A stretch of DNA of 64,000 bases from Tigriopus japonicus (lineage: Eukaryota; Arthropoda; Copepoda; Harpacticoida; Harpacticidae), in assembly GCA_010645155.1 (NCBI GenBank), contig CM021322.1, forward strand, positions 4,958,633 to 5,022,632, in the 5' to 3' direction. Numbering within the stretch: position 1 is the first letter of the stretch; every line of letters begins with the position of its first letter. Below the pieces are notes generated by a model. It was not told the DNA's origin. It made no database searches and saw only the letters and a list, made by a program, of their open reading frames with translations. Positions 37,292-48,116 of this stretch are shown piece by piece. The position numbers and the translations under genes were made by a program.

Positions 37292-37450
37292 TATAGAGGT
37301 TGTGAAGAATTGATTGTTGTCTTTCGCCATGGACACTGCCATGACCTGCCGCGTAGACATCGCTGTAGGCCAGCCAGCACTGTCCAGGCACTTAGAAAGA
37401 GACAAATTACCTAATATTTCAAGTAAATCTGCCAACAATGTCAACAACCA
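37292..37450 (-). repeat. Dispersed repeat R, copy a
   Basis: In minus orientation it shares CCTGGACAGTGCTGGCTGGC, a GATGTCTACGCGGCAGG block and a CAACAATCAATTCTTCACAA-type block with copies at 38076, 38935/40267 and 40430. It runs into TGATATATAAACGG at about 37460. A 5'-region-like sequence (37480-37839) follows and may be a retroelement leader cut by the gap. Confidence 0.6.
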
Positions 37451-37839
37451 ATGTCCTTTTTGATATATAAACGGCTGTCAGAGAATCTGTGGTCACGGCA
37501 GCTTTTGTGCGTAAGGAGAGAGGGATAGCTAGAGGCATCTCTACCTCAATCACTTTTGGAGCCACTAAGGGCTAACCCCGAGCTCGCTCCTTGGGAGTAG
37601 ACAAGAGAACTACTTAGGTGGCTTGAGAGAAACACTTTGAACTCTCAGCTCAGGGCAAGCCAGCTTTTGTTGCTTCCAAACCTGCCATCTCTTAGTTGCA
37701 CACTCTCTCTCAGTCGTGAATCCTTCACTGCTGCTGGCGCTTCCCCTCGCACTTCTTTCTTGTTCTTCTTTGTCAACCGTTCTCTACGTCGTTTGACGCC
37801 GTTCAAGGCAACCATGCGCTTGCCGCTTCTCCTCGCACT

Positions 37840-38075
37840 NNNNNNNNNNNNNNNNNNNNNNNNNNNNNNNNNNNNNNNNNNNNNNNNNNNNNNNNNNNNN
37901 NNNNNNNNNNNNNNNNNNNNNNNNNNNNNNNNNNNNNNNNNNNNNNNNNNNNNNNNNNNNNNNNNNNNNNNNNNNNNNNNNNNNNNNNNNNNNNNNNNNN
38001 NNNNNNNNNNNNNNNNNNNNNNNNNNNNNNNNNNNNNNNNNNNNNNNNNNNNNNNNNNNNNNNNNNNNNNNNNNN
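37840..38075. other. Assembly gap (236 N)
   Basis: A run of N. Open frames that cross it have no meaning. It falls within a dense repeat cluster, which probably caused the break. Confidence 1.
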
Positions 38076-38313
38076 AAATTTGCCAACAATGTCACCAACC
38101 AATGTCCTTTTTGATATCGGTAAACAATTATGATACTTATTTATCAGTACAATATAACACATATTGCGAAATAGTTAAAATTATGTTGAGTTTTGTCTCT
38201 TCCAGAGTGCCTGGACAGTGCTGGCTGGCCTTTAGCGATGTCTACGCGGCAGGCTGGTGGGGCGGGAATAGAGGGGGACAACAATCAATTGTTCACAACC
38301 TCTATTGGTCTGG
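38076..38313 (+). repeat. Dispersed repeat R, copy b (uninterrupted)
   Basis: Runs from AAATTTGCCAACAATGTCACC through CCTGGACAGTGCTGGCTGGC to TTCACAACCTCTATTGG. Near its end it has GAATAGAGGGGGACAACAAT, which is the empty version of the site occupied by the hAT element in copy c. Confidence 0.75.
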
Positions 38314-38384
38314 TCTCATACTGTATGAAACATTGCTGGTATCAGGCTATCGGCCCCAACAGTAGTCATGGCACAATGCAAGCG

Positions 38385-38430
38385 GATTGGGCTTACAACC
38401 AAGAGGAAGGGAGTTCGAGACTTGCTCGCG
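38385..38430 (+). repeat. tRNA-like box-B segment
   Basis: GGGCTTACAACCAAGAGGAA is followed by GGGAGTTCGAGAC, which resembles a T-arm/box B. It is too divergent and incomplete for a tRNA gene and is probably another SINE fragment. Confidence 0.3.
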
Positions 38431-38510
38431 ACAACAGAATGTTTTTTTTAATTTTCTATCTTTGTCTTCTCAAAATTAAATGGATTTTAATTTTGAGCAT
38501 TAACATCGCG

Positions 38511-38605
38511 TTAGGTTTAGGTTTGTTTCGTTTAGGTTAGGTTTAAGATAGGTTAGGTTAAAGCTAGCTAAGGTTAGGTTTAAGTTGGGTTTGGTAAGGT
38601 TTTAA
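38511..38605 (+). repeat. Degenerate TTAGG-type tract
   Basis: Irregular repeats of TTAGGTTTAGG, GGTTAGGTTTAAG and GGTTAGGTTAAAG. The arthropod telomere unit is TTAGG, so this looks like an interstitial, decayed telomere-type repeat or a simple repeat of the same base content. Confidence 0.5.
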
Positions 38606-38934
38606 TCACGCTATCGGTAGGTAAATTGATTTGGAGGGCTTGGACTTCATTTTATGTCGGTTCTAGTGGTAAGCTATCGAGTCCCAGCTGTGCAGGCAAA
38701 TTTATTGTCGGTAACGACGATGTCTTTCCGCCGATTCGTTCTTCTTCCATGACGATTTTCCGGCCAAATCCCGGACGGGAAGGGTTTAAGTTCTACTAAT
38801 GTGCGTGCCGGAGCCTTGTACTCCGAAATAAACCCGAAAAACCCAAAACCAAACGACGATGTCTTCGATTCACACAGATTCGATTTATTTTCCATTGATC
38901 ACAACGTAGAACTTGTAGTTCTTCCCGCTTCTTT

Positions 38935-40480
38935 CTCAATAGAGGTTGTGAAGAATTGTTTGTTGTCCCCAGGGCTGCCAGGTAATTGGAGACCAAAAAC
39001 GCCAGATCACCCTGTCAAAAACGCCAGATATCGAAATTCGCCGCCAGATTTTTTTCAAAAAACCTCCAGAATAACGCCTGATTCCAGTTCCTTCATTATG
39101 CATTTGTTCTAGAGGAGACATATCATGCATTAACCTTTCATCAATAAATAAAGATAGCTAAGTTGAACTTATCAAGCATCCTTCGGGTTGATCCAGTTTA
39201 AAAAGACACATTTTTCGCACACATTTGCTCTCATTTAGATAGAAAGAGACTTTGAATTTGAGTTTATCAGTAAGACCAAATAAGACAAAAATAAAGCAAA
39301 CCACCATCATATTCAAGCTAATAATCATGAGTGTGAAACTTTCGAAAGGTTTCGTACCCTAAAAATGTGCTTTTGTAAGTAGTTGAAATATTTGGAAAAT
39401 TTGTGTTTTATTTGTTTGGCCTTTTACCCATATATTTACAAAGTTTGATTTTTTGGCATTTCTTGTTCTTCATTAGCCATGTTTTAGCCAACAGAAACGC
39501 AAAATTGTATCTTTTTAACATTTTTTGTTTTTGCTCAAAAAAACTGCTTTTTGCTTGTTTCTTTGACATTTAAGTTTGTCACTGCAATAAATTGATTTGC
39601 CATTCCAATACACTTTGTTTACCATTCAAGCATTTATTTTTTTTCATCCCAACACACTTTCTTTACAATGCCAGCACATTTTTTTCCAATCTAGCGCATT
39701 TTGCTTGCCCCTTTTTCAGCTTGAAAAGCATCTTCTATTTGCTAAAATCTTCAAGCTTACCAATACTAGTTTCAACAGCCCAGCACTCTCTTATATTAAT
39801 TATAAGATTTTAATATCAGGATGTATAAGTGATGATTATTATTATAAGCGCTACTTTTGGTTGTTTATCTGAAATTGCAGGAAAGTTAACATAAAAAAGA
39901 GAAAAACGAAAGAGATGGGCCAAAAATGGTCACATTATTTTTTGTAACTTATGCTGTAACTTTGAGCTCTAGCTCTGTTACGCTGAATTCTGCTAGAACA
40001 GTGTGACACTACTGTGCTTCTACTAATCCTACAAATCAAAGAAAATACGCCAAATTTCACGATTTTCAGTTAAATACCGCCAGAAACTTGTCAAAATGTT
40101 CTTCCCCGCCAAACAGAAATTTCCTAACGCCAGACTGTAACTTAAACCGCCAGAATACCGCCAGATTTTTCCGTCCCGCCAAATAAAAAATCTCGCCGCC
40201 AGACGAGGCCTCAAACCGCCAGAAACACCAAAATCTGGCGGGCCAAACCGCCATCTGGCAGCCGTGGTTGTCCCCCTCTATTCTCGCCCCATCAGCCTGC
40301 CGCGTAGACATCGCTAGAGGCCAGCCAGCATTGTCCATGCACTCGGGAAGCGACAAAACGCAACATAATTTTAACTATTTCGCAATATGTGTGATATTGT
40401 ACTGATAAATAAGTATCATAAGTGTTTTCCGATATCAAATAGGACATTGGTTGGTGACGTTGTTGGCAAATTTATTTAAA
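38935..40480 (-). repeat. Dispersed repeat R, copy c, split by a hAT element
   Basis: The left fragment 38935-38969 and the right fragment 40267-40480 together rebuild copy b in reverse order when the intervening 1.3 kb and one duplication are ignored. The insertion is therefore younger than the repeat. Confidence 0.78.
38970..40266. mobile_element. Non-autonomous hAT element with 8-base TSD GTTGTCCC
   Basis: The ends are CAGGGCTGCCAG and, reversed, CACGGCTGCCAG (11 of 12). GTTGTCCC flanks both sides at 38962-38969 and 40267-40274. The subterminal zones carry many CGCCAGA motifs. The interior is AT-rich, with no transposase. CAGGG.TGCCA is a familiar hAT terminus. Confidence 0.85.
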
Positions 40481-40607
40481 ATATAAGTTAATTGGTCTCT
40501 TTCTAAATGTCTGGACAGTGCTGGCTGGCCTACAGGGATGTCTACGTGGCAGGTCATGGCAGCATCCATAGCAAAAGACAACAATCAATTCTTCACAACC
40601 TCTATTG
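40430..40607 (+). repeat. Dispersed repeat R, copy d
   Basis: A plus-oriented copy with GTCTGGACAGTGCTGGCTGG and CAACAATCAATTCTTCACAA. Its upstream part (GGACATTGGTTG to GTTGGCAAATTT) is inverted relative to copy b and overlaps the end of copy c, so R copies exist in two rearranged forms. Confidence 0.55.
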
Positions 40608-40751
40608 TAGCCCTAGCTGATTTTGGGCCGGCGCGAGAGCGCTTGAAAATTCAAAACAAGGCTTAGAGTGATTGCTGTTCATCCACTGGTTGATTTTTTT
40701 TTTTGGATGGATTGTTGGTGCTAGGGTGGGAGGGTTGAGCCTCGCCCGGCC

Positions 40752-40945
40752 AGCAAAGCTAGCCATCACATAGTCCAAAGTTTTTCCGATAGGCAATTTC
40801 AAGTTTGGTATCAGAATGGTTCTCCGTCTGTGGGTGTGAATTTGCGTCTAAAAGTTTCCTTGAGAAAGGTCGGAGAGGAGAATCGAACCTGGGACCTTTC
40901 TCACTATAGGACACTGCGCTAACCACGACGCCACGTCTCCTCCCA
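40752..40945 (-). repeat. tRNA-derived SINE, family B, copy 2
   Basis: On the minus strand: GAGACGTGGCGTCGTGGTTAG head, box B GGTTCGATTC, and the same body as 22635-22830. Confidence 0.75.
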
Positions 40946-42954
40946 GTTTTAGGTATGTGGTTAGGTGTGGCCAGATTTAGGGTGATGTGGTGAAAAGTTT
41001 GGCCAAATTTTGACGAATTTCAGTAAAATGGGTTGATGAAGGCTTCCAAATGGGGAGAAAGCCCTAGAGACTTTCAGTATAGACTTTCAGTTATGTGTTA
41101 TGGAAATAGAGAAAGAGAGAACAAATATTGAAATGTACTGTGCATATCATGAAACAATAGTGAACAATTGTTGGATCTGATGAAGGCTGTCAAAAGATAA
41201 AACCAAACAATGAAAGCAAATTAAAGCTTATACCTAGTTCTGTTTTGTTTCGGAAATGATTTTTTTACCATATTTGATAATTGAAATTTGCAATACGCCA
41301 TTGTAACTTGTGACTGAGTTGGATAATGATGCGATATAATACAGAAGTCATGAATTGGGCAAGGAACAAAAGCAAAGCGCAAAAATCTGAACTTTTGAAA
41401 AGAAAATTGTTTAAACAACTTAGTTTTCACAAAATTTAAATTGAATAGAAACTAGATAAATGATAAAATAGAATGACTATTTGCTTGCTCGTCCATGTCC
41501 CATGCCTGTCTCGTTGCAACAATAGAGACGTGGACAGTTCCTCAAATCGGCACTAGGACGCCACCTGGTTTTAGTGTTTCCAGTTTTTGACGTGGTGACT
41601 TTCCTTCAACGCCATTTGATATAATGCAATGCTCTACTTCTTTGGTGGTCAGTTACTAGACCATACTCACTCAAATTAAGTGTTGGAGGCAAGACGGTGA
41701 AACCAAAAACTTCGAATAATTTCTGCTCATAATGAGTAATTTTGCATTCAAAGTTTTGGAGAGACTGCAAAAGCTTTGATCATGGTAGTTTTTGCAACGA
41801 TTGTGGCGCAGCCTGAGCAGCCTACAAAGCTCAAAAATCGTGACAGTCCTTCTCACGTCTCATGTCATGTAGACTTCAATATACTTTTTCTGTGCAAATT
41901 GGTACACCCATCTTGAGACTATTAAATAAAAAAGTTTGCCTTGTTCTTCATGAAAGCGAATCAAAATATGACCTTTGTAGCCATAACTGATTTTAATGTT
42001 TTTAGGCAATATGTAAGGATAACCTTTGCACGATCTTTTGCTTCATTTTTGTTGGTTTCCAACTTGTTTTTTTACATACGAGAGGCTAATAATTGATCAA
42101 TGATTCTTTCTTAATGCAAATTAAGTAAAAAAGACGAGTTCTTGATAATAATTGCAAATATGTGCAATATTTTGTCTGAAAATATAAATCAAGAAAATGA
42201 AGATCCTGGTGTGAAATGCCATTTACATTATGTGCTCCCATGTGGTGTGAGAACAATTGAGTAGAAACAAAATGCATTTGATAAATAATGCGAACTTCAT
42301 TTACAGTAAGAAGCATGGTTGTTACATTGACCCTCAATGAAAATCATGTTCAAGTTGACATGGAAAATGCCTTATTGAAATTACTTAGCGATAAAGAATG
42401 TGAACTAAGAATGCTGGGGTGGAAATTAAACTAAAAGAAATGGAATAAGTGTCCCCCAACATTGGAAATTTGGCATGAAGTTTTAGCTTCGAGTAATATC
42501 AGCACCATGAAGGATGTAAATTAACTATAAAACACCAAAGAAAACTCCCTCCCCGCCATATTTAAACATTACAGACGTACATACATACTTGTGACTTTTG
42601 ATTGGGAAGTTATTTAGATACTTTTTAAGAACCACATCATTAACATAATCTGGAACTTGTTTATCATGACTATTTCTCAAATATTTAATTTCTAGGACCA
42701 ATGCTCTGTTATTGACATTAGTTACTTGTTTTAGATCAATACAAGCAATTTCAGCACTAAGCGATAACACTCGCGTACAGGAAGGAACAGCATTTGTGAT
42801 TTGTTGACAAGCGTCCAACGAGGGTAGCTGACGAGCGGATTTTTGTAAACATGAGCTGTGCGCTTGCCAATACTCGTTGATTATGTGAAACTACAAAAGA
42901 GGGCAAAGTCCAAGCGCGGGAAAATACAAATAAACAGGGTGGCGGATCCGGCCT
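40946..42954. other. AT-rich stretch, no supported gene
   Basis: Two kb with short frames only. A 97-codon minus frame at 42525-42818 has an even amino-acid mix but no motif and no splice support. Confidence 0.4.
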
Positions 42955-43329
42955 TCAACAGAAATAGTCCTGCAGACATTTTTTGACTCTCTTTTCATTT
43001 AAAATTTCTCCTACATCTTTTACAAAATTTTCAGTAGTTTTGGTAATTATAAATTTCCAAGTTAAAGTAGTTCCATAGGTTCTCTTAGTTGATACTTCAC
43101 CAACATAACTTTTATTAACTGTTGAGGTATCTTCATATTGCTGTACAGGTTGGTTTCTATTAAGAAAAGAATTTAAGGAGTTTCTCACATAATTATATCC
43201 TAGAGATAATTTTTCTCCCGCAAAGTTAAATCCTTGTGTTAATTTATAGGCTATCCAATTCAACATTTTTTTTGTATATTTCAGTATAGAAATAAATTTC
43301 CTTAAATCGTTTTTCAAATTTGAAAGCAT
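42955..43329 (-). CDS. Small AT-rich ORF next to the right inverted repeat, unrecognised
   Basis: From the ATG at 43329 the frame gives 124 residues, rich in Lys, Asn, Phe and Tyr, and ends at TGA 42957-42955. The open frame extends 17 codons further upstream, but that extension is made of the palindrome region and is unlikely to be coding. A perfect 17-base palindrome (43352-43368) sits 22 bases ahead of the ATG and a second at 43401-43417, which would be a natural place for promoter control. There are no transmembrane segments or known motifs (it contains GFNFAGEKLSLGYNYVRN). It could be a native gene of the large element, or chance. Confidence 0.35.
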   Translation of the reverse strand: MLSNLKNDLRKFISILKYTKKMLNWIAYKLTQGFNFAGEKLSLGYNYVRNSLNSFLNRNQPVQQYEDTSTVNKSYVGEVSTKRTYGTTLTWKFIITKTTENFVKDVGEILNEKRVKKCLQDYFC

Positions 43330-43351
43330 TTTTCTATTTGAGATATTTTGA

Positions 43352-43368
43352 GTCTCGTTGAACGAGAC
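43352..43368. promoter_or_regulatory. Perfect 17-base palindrome GTCTCGTTGAACGAGAC
   Basis: Perfect two-fold symmetry about the central base. Related 17-mers lie at 43401-43417 (one change), 43676-43692 and 43713-43729, and on the left side of the element. Repeated subterminal palindromes commonly bind element-encoded proteins, so the regulatory label is an inference. Confidence 0.5.
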
Positions 43369-43400
43369 CGGATGCAGCACTAGCTTGTATGAGACTAAAA

Positions 43401-43605
43401 GTCTCGTTGAATGAGACCTTCATCATAAACACGGAACACTTTTCTCTTTCACGCTTATTTTTACATATATAACTCTTTATATAACCTCACCCTCATTTTT
43501 ACTTCAACCACACGTTCTATTTGTTTCTTAAAAATGCATACATGTTATACTGACCAGTTATTTTTTTACTGAAACATGTGTTTTGTGCAAAAATAAACTC
43601 CCGAT

Positions 43606-43660
<55 letters not shown>

Positions 43661-43729
43661 CTTGGTCATACGGCAGTCTCATTGAACTAGACTCATACCA
43701 TGTAACCTAAAAGTCTCATTGAACGAGAC
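43401..43729. repeat. Further copies of the 17-base palindrome
   Basis: GTCTCGTTGAATGAGAC at 43401-43417, GTCTCATTGAACTAGAC at 43676-43692 and GTCTCATTGAACGAGAC at 43713-43729. The last lies directly inside the right inverted repeat. Confidence 0.75.
43606..43661. repeat. CAA microsatellite
   Basis: An uninterrupted ACA/CAA triplet run of about 56 bases. Confidence 0.95.
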
Positions 43730-43733
43730 TTCT

Positions 43734-43917
43734 ATGCTGCATGAGGCGCAGGCGAGCATTAATTAAAAAATCATAATCAACAAATATATCTTTGCGAACA
43801 AAGCAAAATAATAATAATAAAAAAGTGATGGAAAATAGAAAAATAGTGAGATTTCACCAGGGGGATCCCTTGTGAAAAATTGAAATACTCTAGAACGCAT
43901 ATATTAATACTACTACT
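43734..43917 (-). repeat. Right ~180-base terminal inverted repeat
   Basis: Reverse partner of 32646-32824. The inner edge is at ATGCTGC, next to the palindrome cluster. The outer edge is near ACTACTAC. Confidence 0.75.
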
Positions 43918-44149
43918 AACCTTTCCGAGAACCTCCCGTTTCAAACGTACTACAATAATCGAGGTGCTGATTTGATTTATGAGTGCATGTTTCTGTGATT
44001 GATCTAGATTCGAAGCTCGAAGCTCCCCTGACTGTCATTATCGAACACTCGCGAAGCTTGTTCCCTAATCTTGGCCATGAATATTTCATTCCAAATCATC
44101 TTGAGGCCTATGGTATCGACTTATTGAGGAAATGAATATAGATTAAATC

Positions 44150-45478
44150 TCATGCTCGAACCCTGATGTTGTCGTCTTCCAATGGATCGGACGGATAAGG
44201 ACGGTTTTCCAATTGACGGGTAAATGGTGGAACTGATTGGCCTCGCTCCGGATTGGTTCGAAAAGGCCTCGATGTGCGGGGTCGAATCCGTTTTTCCACT
44301 ATTTTAGACCTCGGAAGGGACCCATTGTTGTGATATCTAAAAAGAAATATCGAAAGAGGTCCCTCCAATTATTTTATGGTGACTGGAGTAGAGCCCTCAT
44401 TCAACGACAACCCACCTGATCACCATCGGGTAGTCTTCCAATTCCTCGTTATTGGCGTTCCTTTTGTCTGAATCTTCGTTTTCTCCCTCTTCTTCTTCCT
44501 CTTCGTTGTCTTCGCTTATATCGTGCTTTCTATTTCTTGGCACAAACCGCAGGTTCTGGAGTCGTTTTTCCCGTTCTTGCTGTTCCACGTAATCGTGAAT
44601 ATTCTGATCGAGCTCTTGTTCAATTTCATCCGCATTTGCCTCTCCTTCATTGACATTTTTTTCGGCACGAGCGTCATTGAAGAACGGAAGATACAAATGG
44701 TCAATATTAACAAGAGGCAATCTCGTCATATCTGGGGCCTCATTCTGGTTATTTTGATCCCAATCGACGTCCTCGTCTTCATCGTTGCGTTGGTGTTGTT
44801 GTTGTTGTGGATGATGATACTGTTGTTGTGGATGGATGTTAGTTCTGTGGTCTTTCCCTTCGAAAATATTCGAAATTTGGTTTAGATACTGCGTGCCAAT
44901 ACTCGGCTGTTGTTGGTGTTGGTGTTGGTGTAGCTGTTGTTGTTGGTGCGGATGTCTGAAATGATCTTGATGAAAAGGCTCGTCTTGCCCTTCAAGGTAA
45001 GGATATCGATGAAAGGTCTCTTCTTGTGCCTCAAGCGAAGGATGTCGATGAAAGGGCTCGTCTTGACTTTCCAGCGAGCGATGCCGTTGAAATGGCTGCG
45101 TTTGGCCTTCAATGGGGCCATGATGGTGATGATGTGTTGTTGTGGCCAAAACATTTGCATCATTTAAATGAGGTGGAACGTGTCCGGAGTTCCTCACAGC
45201 TTCCCAATTGTATCCTCGATCCCCTGCATTAGATTCCCAATGATCTGAAGTTGAGATTGAATCGATTTTAAAAGCAGCATGCACAGGAAACTGCCTGAAG
45301 AGACCTCGTAGTCAACCCCATAAACAAATTGAAAATACATACACAATCTCGGACTTGGAGCTAGACGTCGGGCGTACGGAGGGATATTTCGACTTATTTG
45401 GTAACCTAGAATGGGGCACGTCAAGAAACTGAGAAAAACCAGAGTACGACGTACTCGACTTCGGACAAGTGAGGTCAT
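44150..45478 (-). CDS. Secreted His/Gln-rich repeat protein, 399 residues, unrecognised
   Basis: Exons 45478-45345, 45294-44416 and 44336-44150 join in phase 2 at both introns (acceptors gtctcttcag and tttctttttag) and give 399 residues. Exon 1 encodes a signal peptide: a basic start MTSLVRSRVRRT, a core LVFLSFLTCPIL, then a likely cleavage near GYQIS. The first donor is GTGTAT, weaker than the rest. The mature protein has a run of five His, then a ~13-residue repeat in about four copies (LESQDEPFHRHPS, LEAQEETFHRYPY, LEGQDEPFHQDH), then His/Gln-rich and Asp/Glu-rich tracts (EDNEEEEEEGENEDSD), and a basic C-terminal exon. No known domain. His-rich secreted proteins can bind metal or heme, but nothing here proves it. 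Confidence 0.72.
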
Positions 45479-48116
45479 GATGGCGATCGCGAACAAACTG
45501 AAAGACTTTCCATGGGCAAAGTGATCTTTTAAACCGATGTGAACTTTGAACATGTCTCATGACGAGACATTTTGTTGCATTCTCTAAGTGAAACAACCAA
45601 CCGACCAACCAGAGGAGAGGTCCAGGGCATCCAATTGATTTCAATCCACTCAACACAATCAATCTCGAATGATTAAACAACAATTTGGTACCCCTTACCA
45701 GCAGTACTTTCTACACGTGGAGCGCATGATGACATTCGAAATTCAACGTTAAGGAATGAAACTTCACCGCCAATTTAGAATCAATGCTATCTGGACAAGT
45801 GAATAATTGCATAAATAGCTAGGAATTGCTCAATGACTCCGTTTGCAATTAGTCACCACAGGGACTCCGCCCAAGGATCATCAATATAAGGCTTACAAAT
45901 TGACCAAGAAGTTTGCTATTTATTACTCAAGGCTTACCTTCTAGGTAGAATACGACAAGTCTGCAATTATGGAGTGAGGTCAACATTATTGTGAATTAAT
46001 AGAGGTGTTGTTTTCGTGAACCATCGAAACCTTTGATTCTTTGAGCTTTGAACACATGTTTGACCCGTTGTTGATCCAACAATTTAGATGTTGAATTGAG
46101 CGGAAATCATCATTCTGATCGTACGAGTTCAAGCAAATGGGAAAACAGTTAAGAAGTGAATTGAATTAGCCACGAAAATATTGGCTATTGATTGCTTGTC
46201 CAAGACACGAAATATGAAAAGCGTTGCAATAGGATAACAAGTTTTTCGTAGCAAGGAGAGCTTATTATCTATTACTTAACAAGCATTCTACCTTTAAAGA
46301 AGTTGTGGTGTTTATCTTTTCGGCGATTCAAGCGTTAAAGTTTAGCCAATGTGATTTGATCTGGTGTTCGATATCTTCAACCGAATATTTTTCATCTATT
46401 AGAATACCTACAAAATCCAGAAAGTATTTTAGCAACAATTCCTCAAAGAGTCTACTACAACACACTATTGTCATATTTGCGTATGCATTGGGTTTTTATT
46501 ATCATTAGCTTTTGCTCAAATACCGGAATATTTTGACATGAAACTTGACTGTGCAAATAAAACCCATTAAAACTGATTCAAACCCAAAATTTGACGTTTC
46601 TTTTCAATAGGCTCCTACTTCTTATGTAACAGTACTTCTAAAATATAACAACTGTATATTTTGTGTCAATCAATTTGGTCACTTGTGTGAAGACAATAAA
46701 ACAGATGTTCTTTCAGAATGAAAATTGCACAACGATTTGTCTTGAAATGGCCTAATCCCGAAAAGGAAGTCCTTTATGACTCCGAATTTTTTAGTCCACT
46801 AGCCTTGGGGAGTATGATTGAGTTTCACATGACTGACTGAGTTAAGAGAAATTTCGTGAATGATGACGAGAACGTCTTTAAATTTGTTGCATATGCTCTC
46901 TTCTTTATGCTATCTTTCGAATAGAAATAGGCTTGTTTTATAGAAATAGATATCCAAATGGCTCGTTGCCATTTGGTTATCAACTTGTAAATTGGAGATA
47001 TCTTGAAGTTTCTCAAAAGTAAAAATTTCACTCAAGATAACAACGCCAATAGTCCTTCAGTATGACCTTTCTCAATAAATATTTTATCGCTTCGGAATAT
47101 TGTGGTTTCAATTGGTTTTTGTGGCTTTCATTCTAATATGTCAAGGTTACTATTATTAGAATTTCGAAATTTGTCTCTTAAAGACATGCATTTCTATCCT
47201 AGAAAAGATCAATAGCTGTTTATCTAAAAAGGAAACTTAAACATTTCCGTTTGCTCAAATGCTCTTCAATAATCGTTGGTGAAGGAAAGCCAAGTTAATT
47301 TGGTTGGAACGAATAATATTAAAAAAACAACATGTTCCATATCTCTTCCAAGAGCTTGTAAAATTGCATGTTTCATCGAAATGTCATGTCTGCAAATCCC
47401 AGCTCTAATCATCATTTTTCTTGATTTTACCATGATTTTTAATCCTCGAAGTGACATGCGTGTTAGCCCCAAAAGGCCTGTAATTTAACATGGAAAAACT
47501 GGATTTGAATCGCTTTCAAATTTCAAGGAGCATGTCTGAAAAATTAACAGTTTCAATTTCTCACTTTCTTATTTAGGCAATGGTCAACAAAAATTGCCAT
47601 GGACTCACTCAGTTGACCATGCATGATTTTTGTGCACTTTTATTCCATGCACTTTTACGTGGTCCCGTGCAAAATTGTGTTTGGTGATGAAGGAAGTCAC
47701 TTAAACAAACAAAACAAGTCCTTTTTAGAAGGTACAAAGCGTAGATTTAATCGAAATTATGAATCATATGACTTTCATATTGGAATGAGATTGGGAAAGG
47801 TAAATAATGACAAAATTGAGCTGATTTGCATTCCTTAACCATGCACCAGTTTTGCTATTTTTACGGTAATTTTGATCCCAAAAAATTACTTGTTAAAGAG
47901 GTTTTGTGTTAACTTGAAACACATTTAGCGAAGCAAAATCTCGTTTAATATTCGATGAAAGTCTCCGTATTTCTGTTTGTGCTCTTTAAATTAAGGCGTA
48001 CACAATTCTAGTACTTTTACATTCGAAGTATTTTTCTGCCAGATAAAAACCATGCATTATCCATATCGTTGAACTACGGTGAAATGCAAAATAACATTGA
48101 AGCAGACAGTAATCAC
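45479..48116. other. AT-rich intergenic DNA, no supported gene
   Basis: About 2.6 kb with short frames lacking motifs. It includes the 5' flank of the secreted His/Gln-rich gene. Confidence 0.45.

Larger units (their letters stand above)
32646..43917. mobile_element. Candidate 11.3-kb inverted-repeat-bounded element with nested insertions
   Basis: Two inverted copies of a ~180-base sequence lie at 32646-32824 and 43917-43734, about 90% identical by eye. They share TATTAATATATGCGTTC at the outer side, TTTGCTTTGTTCGCAAAGAT in the middle and AATTAATGCTCG then TGCGCCTC at the inner side. Such long terminal repeats, with subterminal palindromes inside them, suggest one large DNA element or integrated virus-like element that later collected other transposons. 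No outer target duplication is visible, so two independent copies of a smaller repeat remain possible. No capsid, polymerase or integrase motif was seen. Confidence 0.45.

Noticed and set aside
37637..38365. 242-codon frame crossing the gap
   Set aside because: Nearly a third of it is N. The flanking parts are repeat R and leader-like sequence, not a gene.
42525..42818. 97-codon minus-strand frame
   Set aside because: The composition is plausible, but there are no motifs, no splice sites and no neighbour support.
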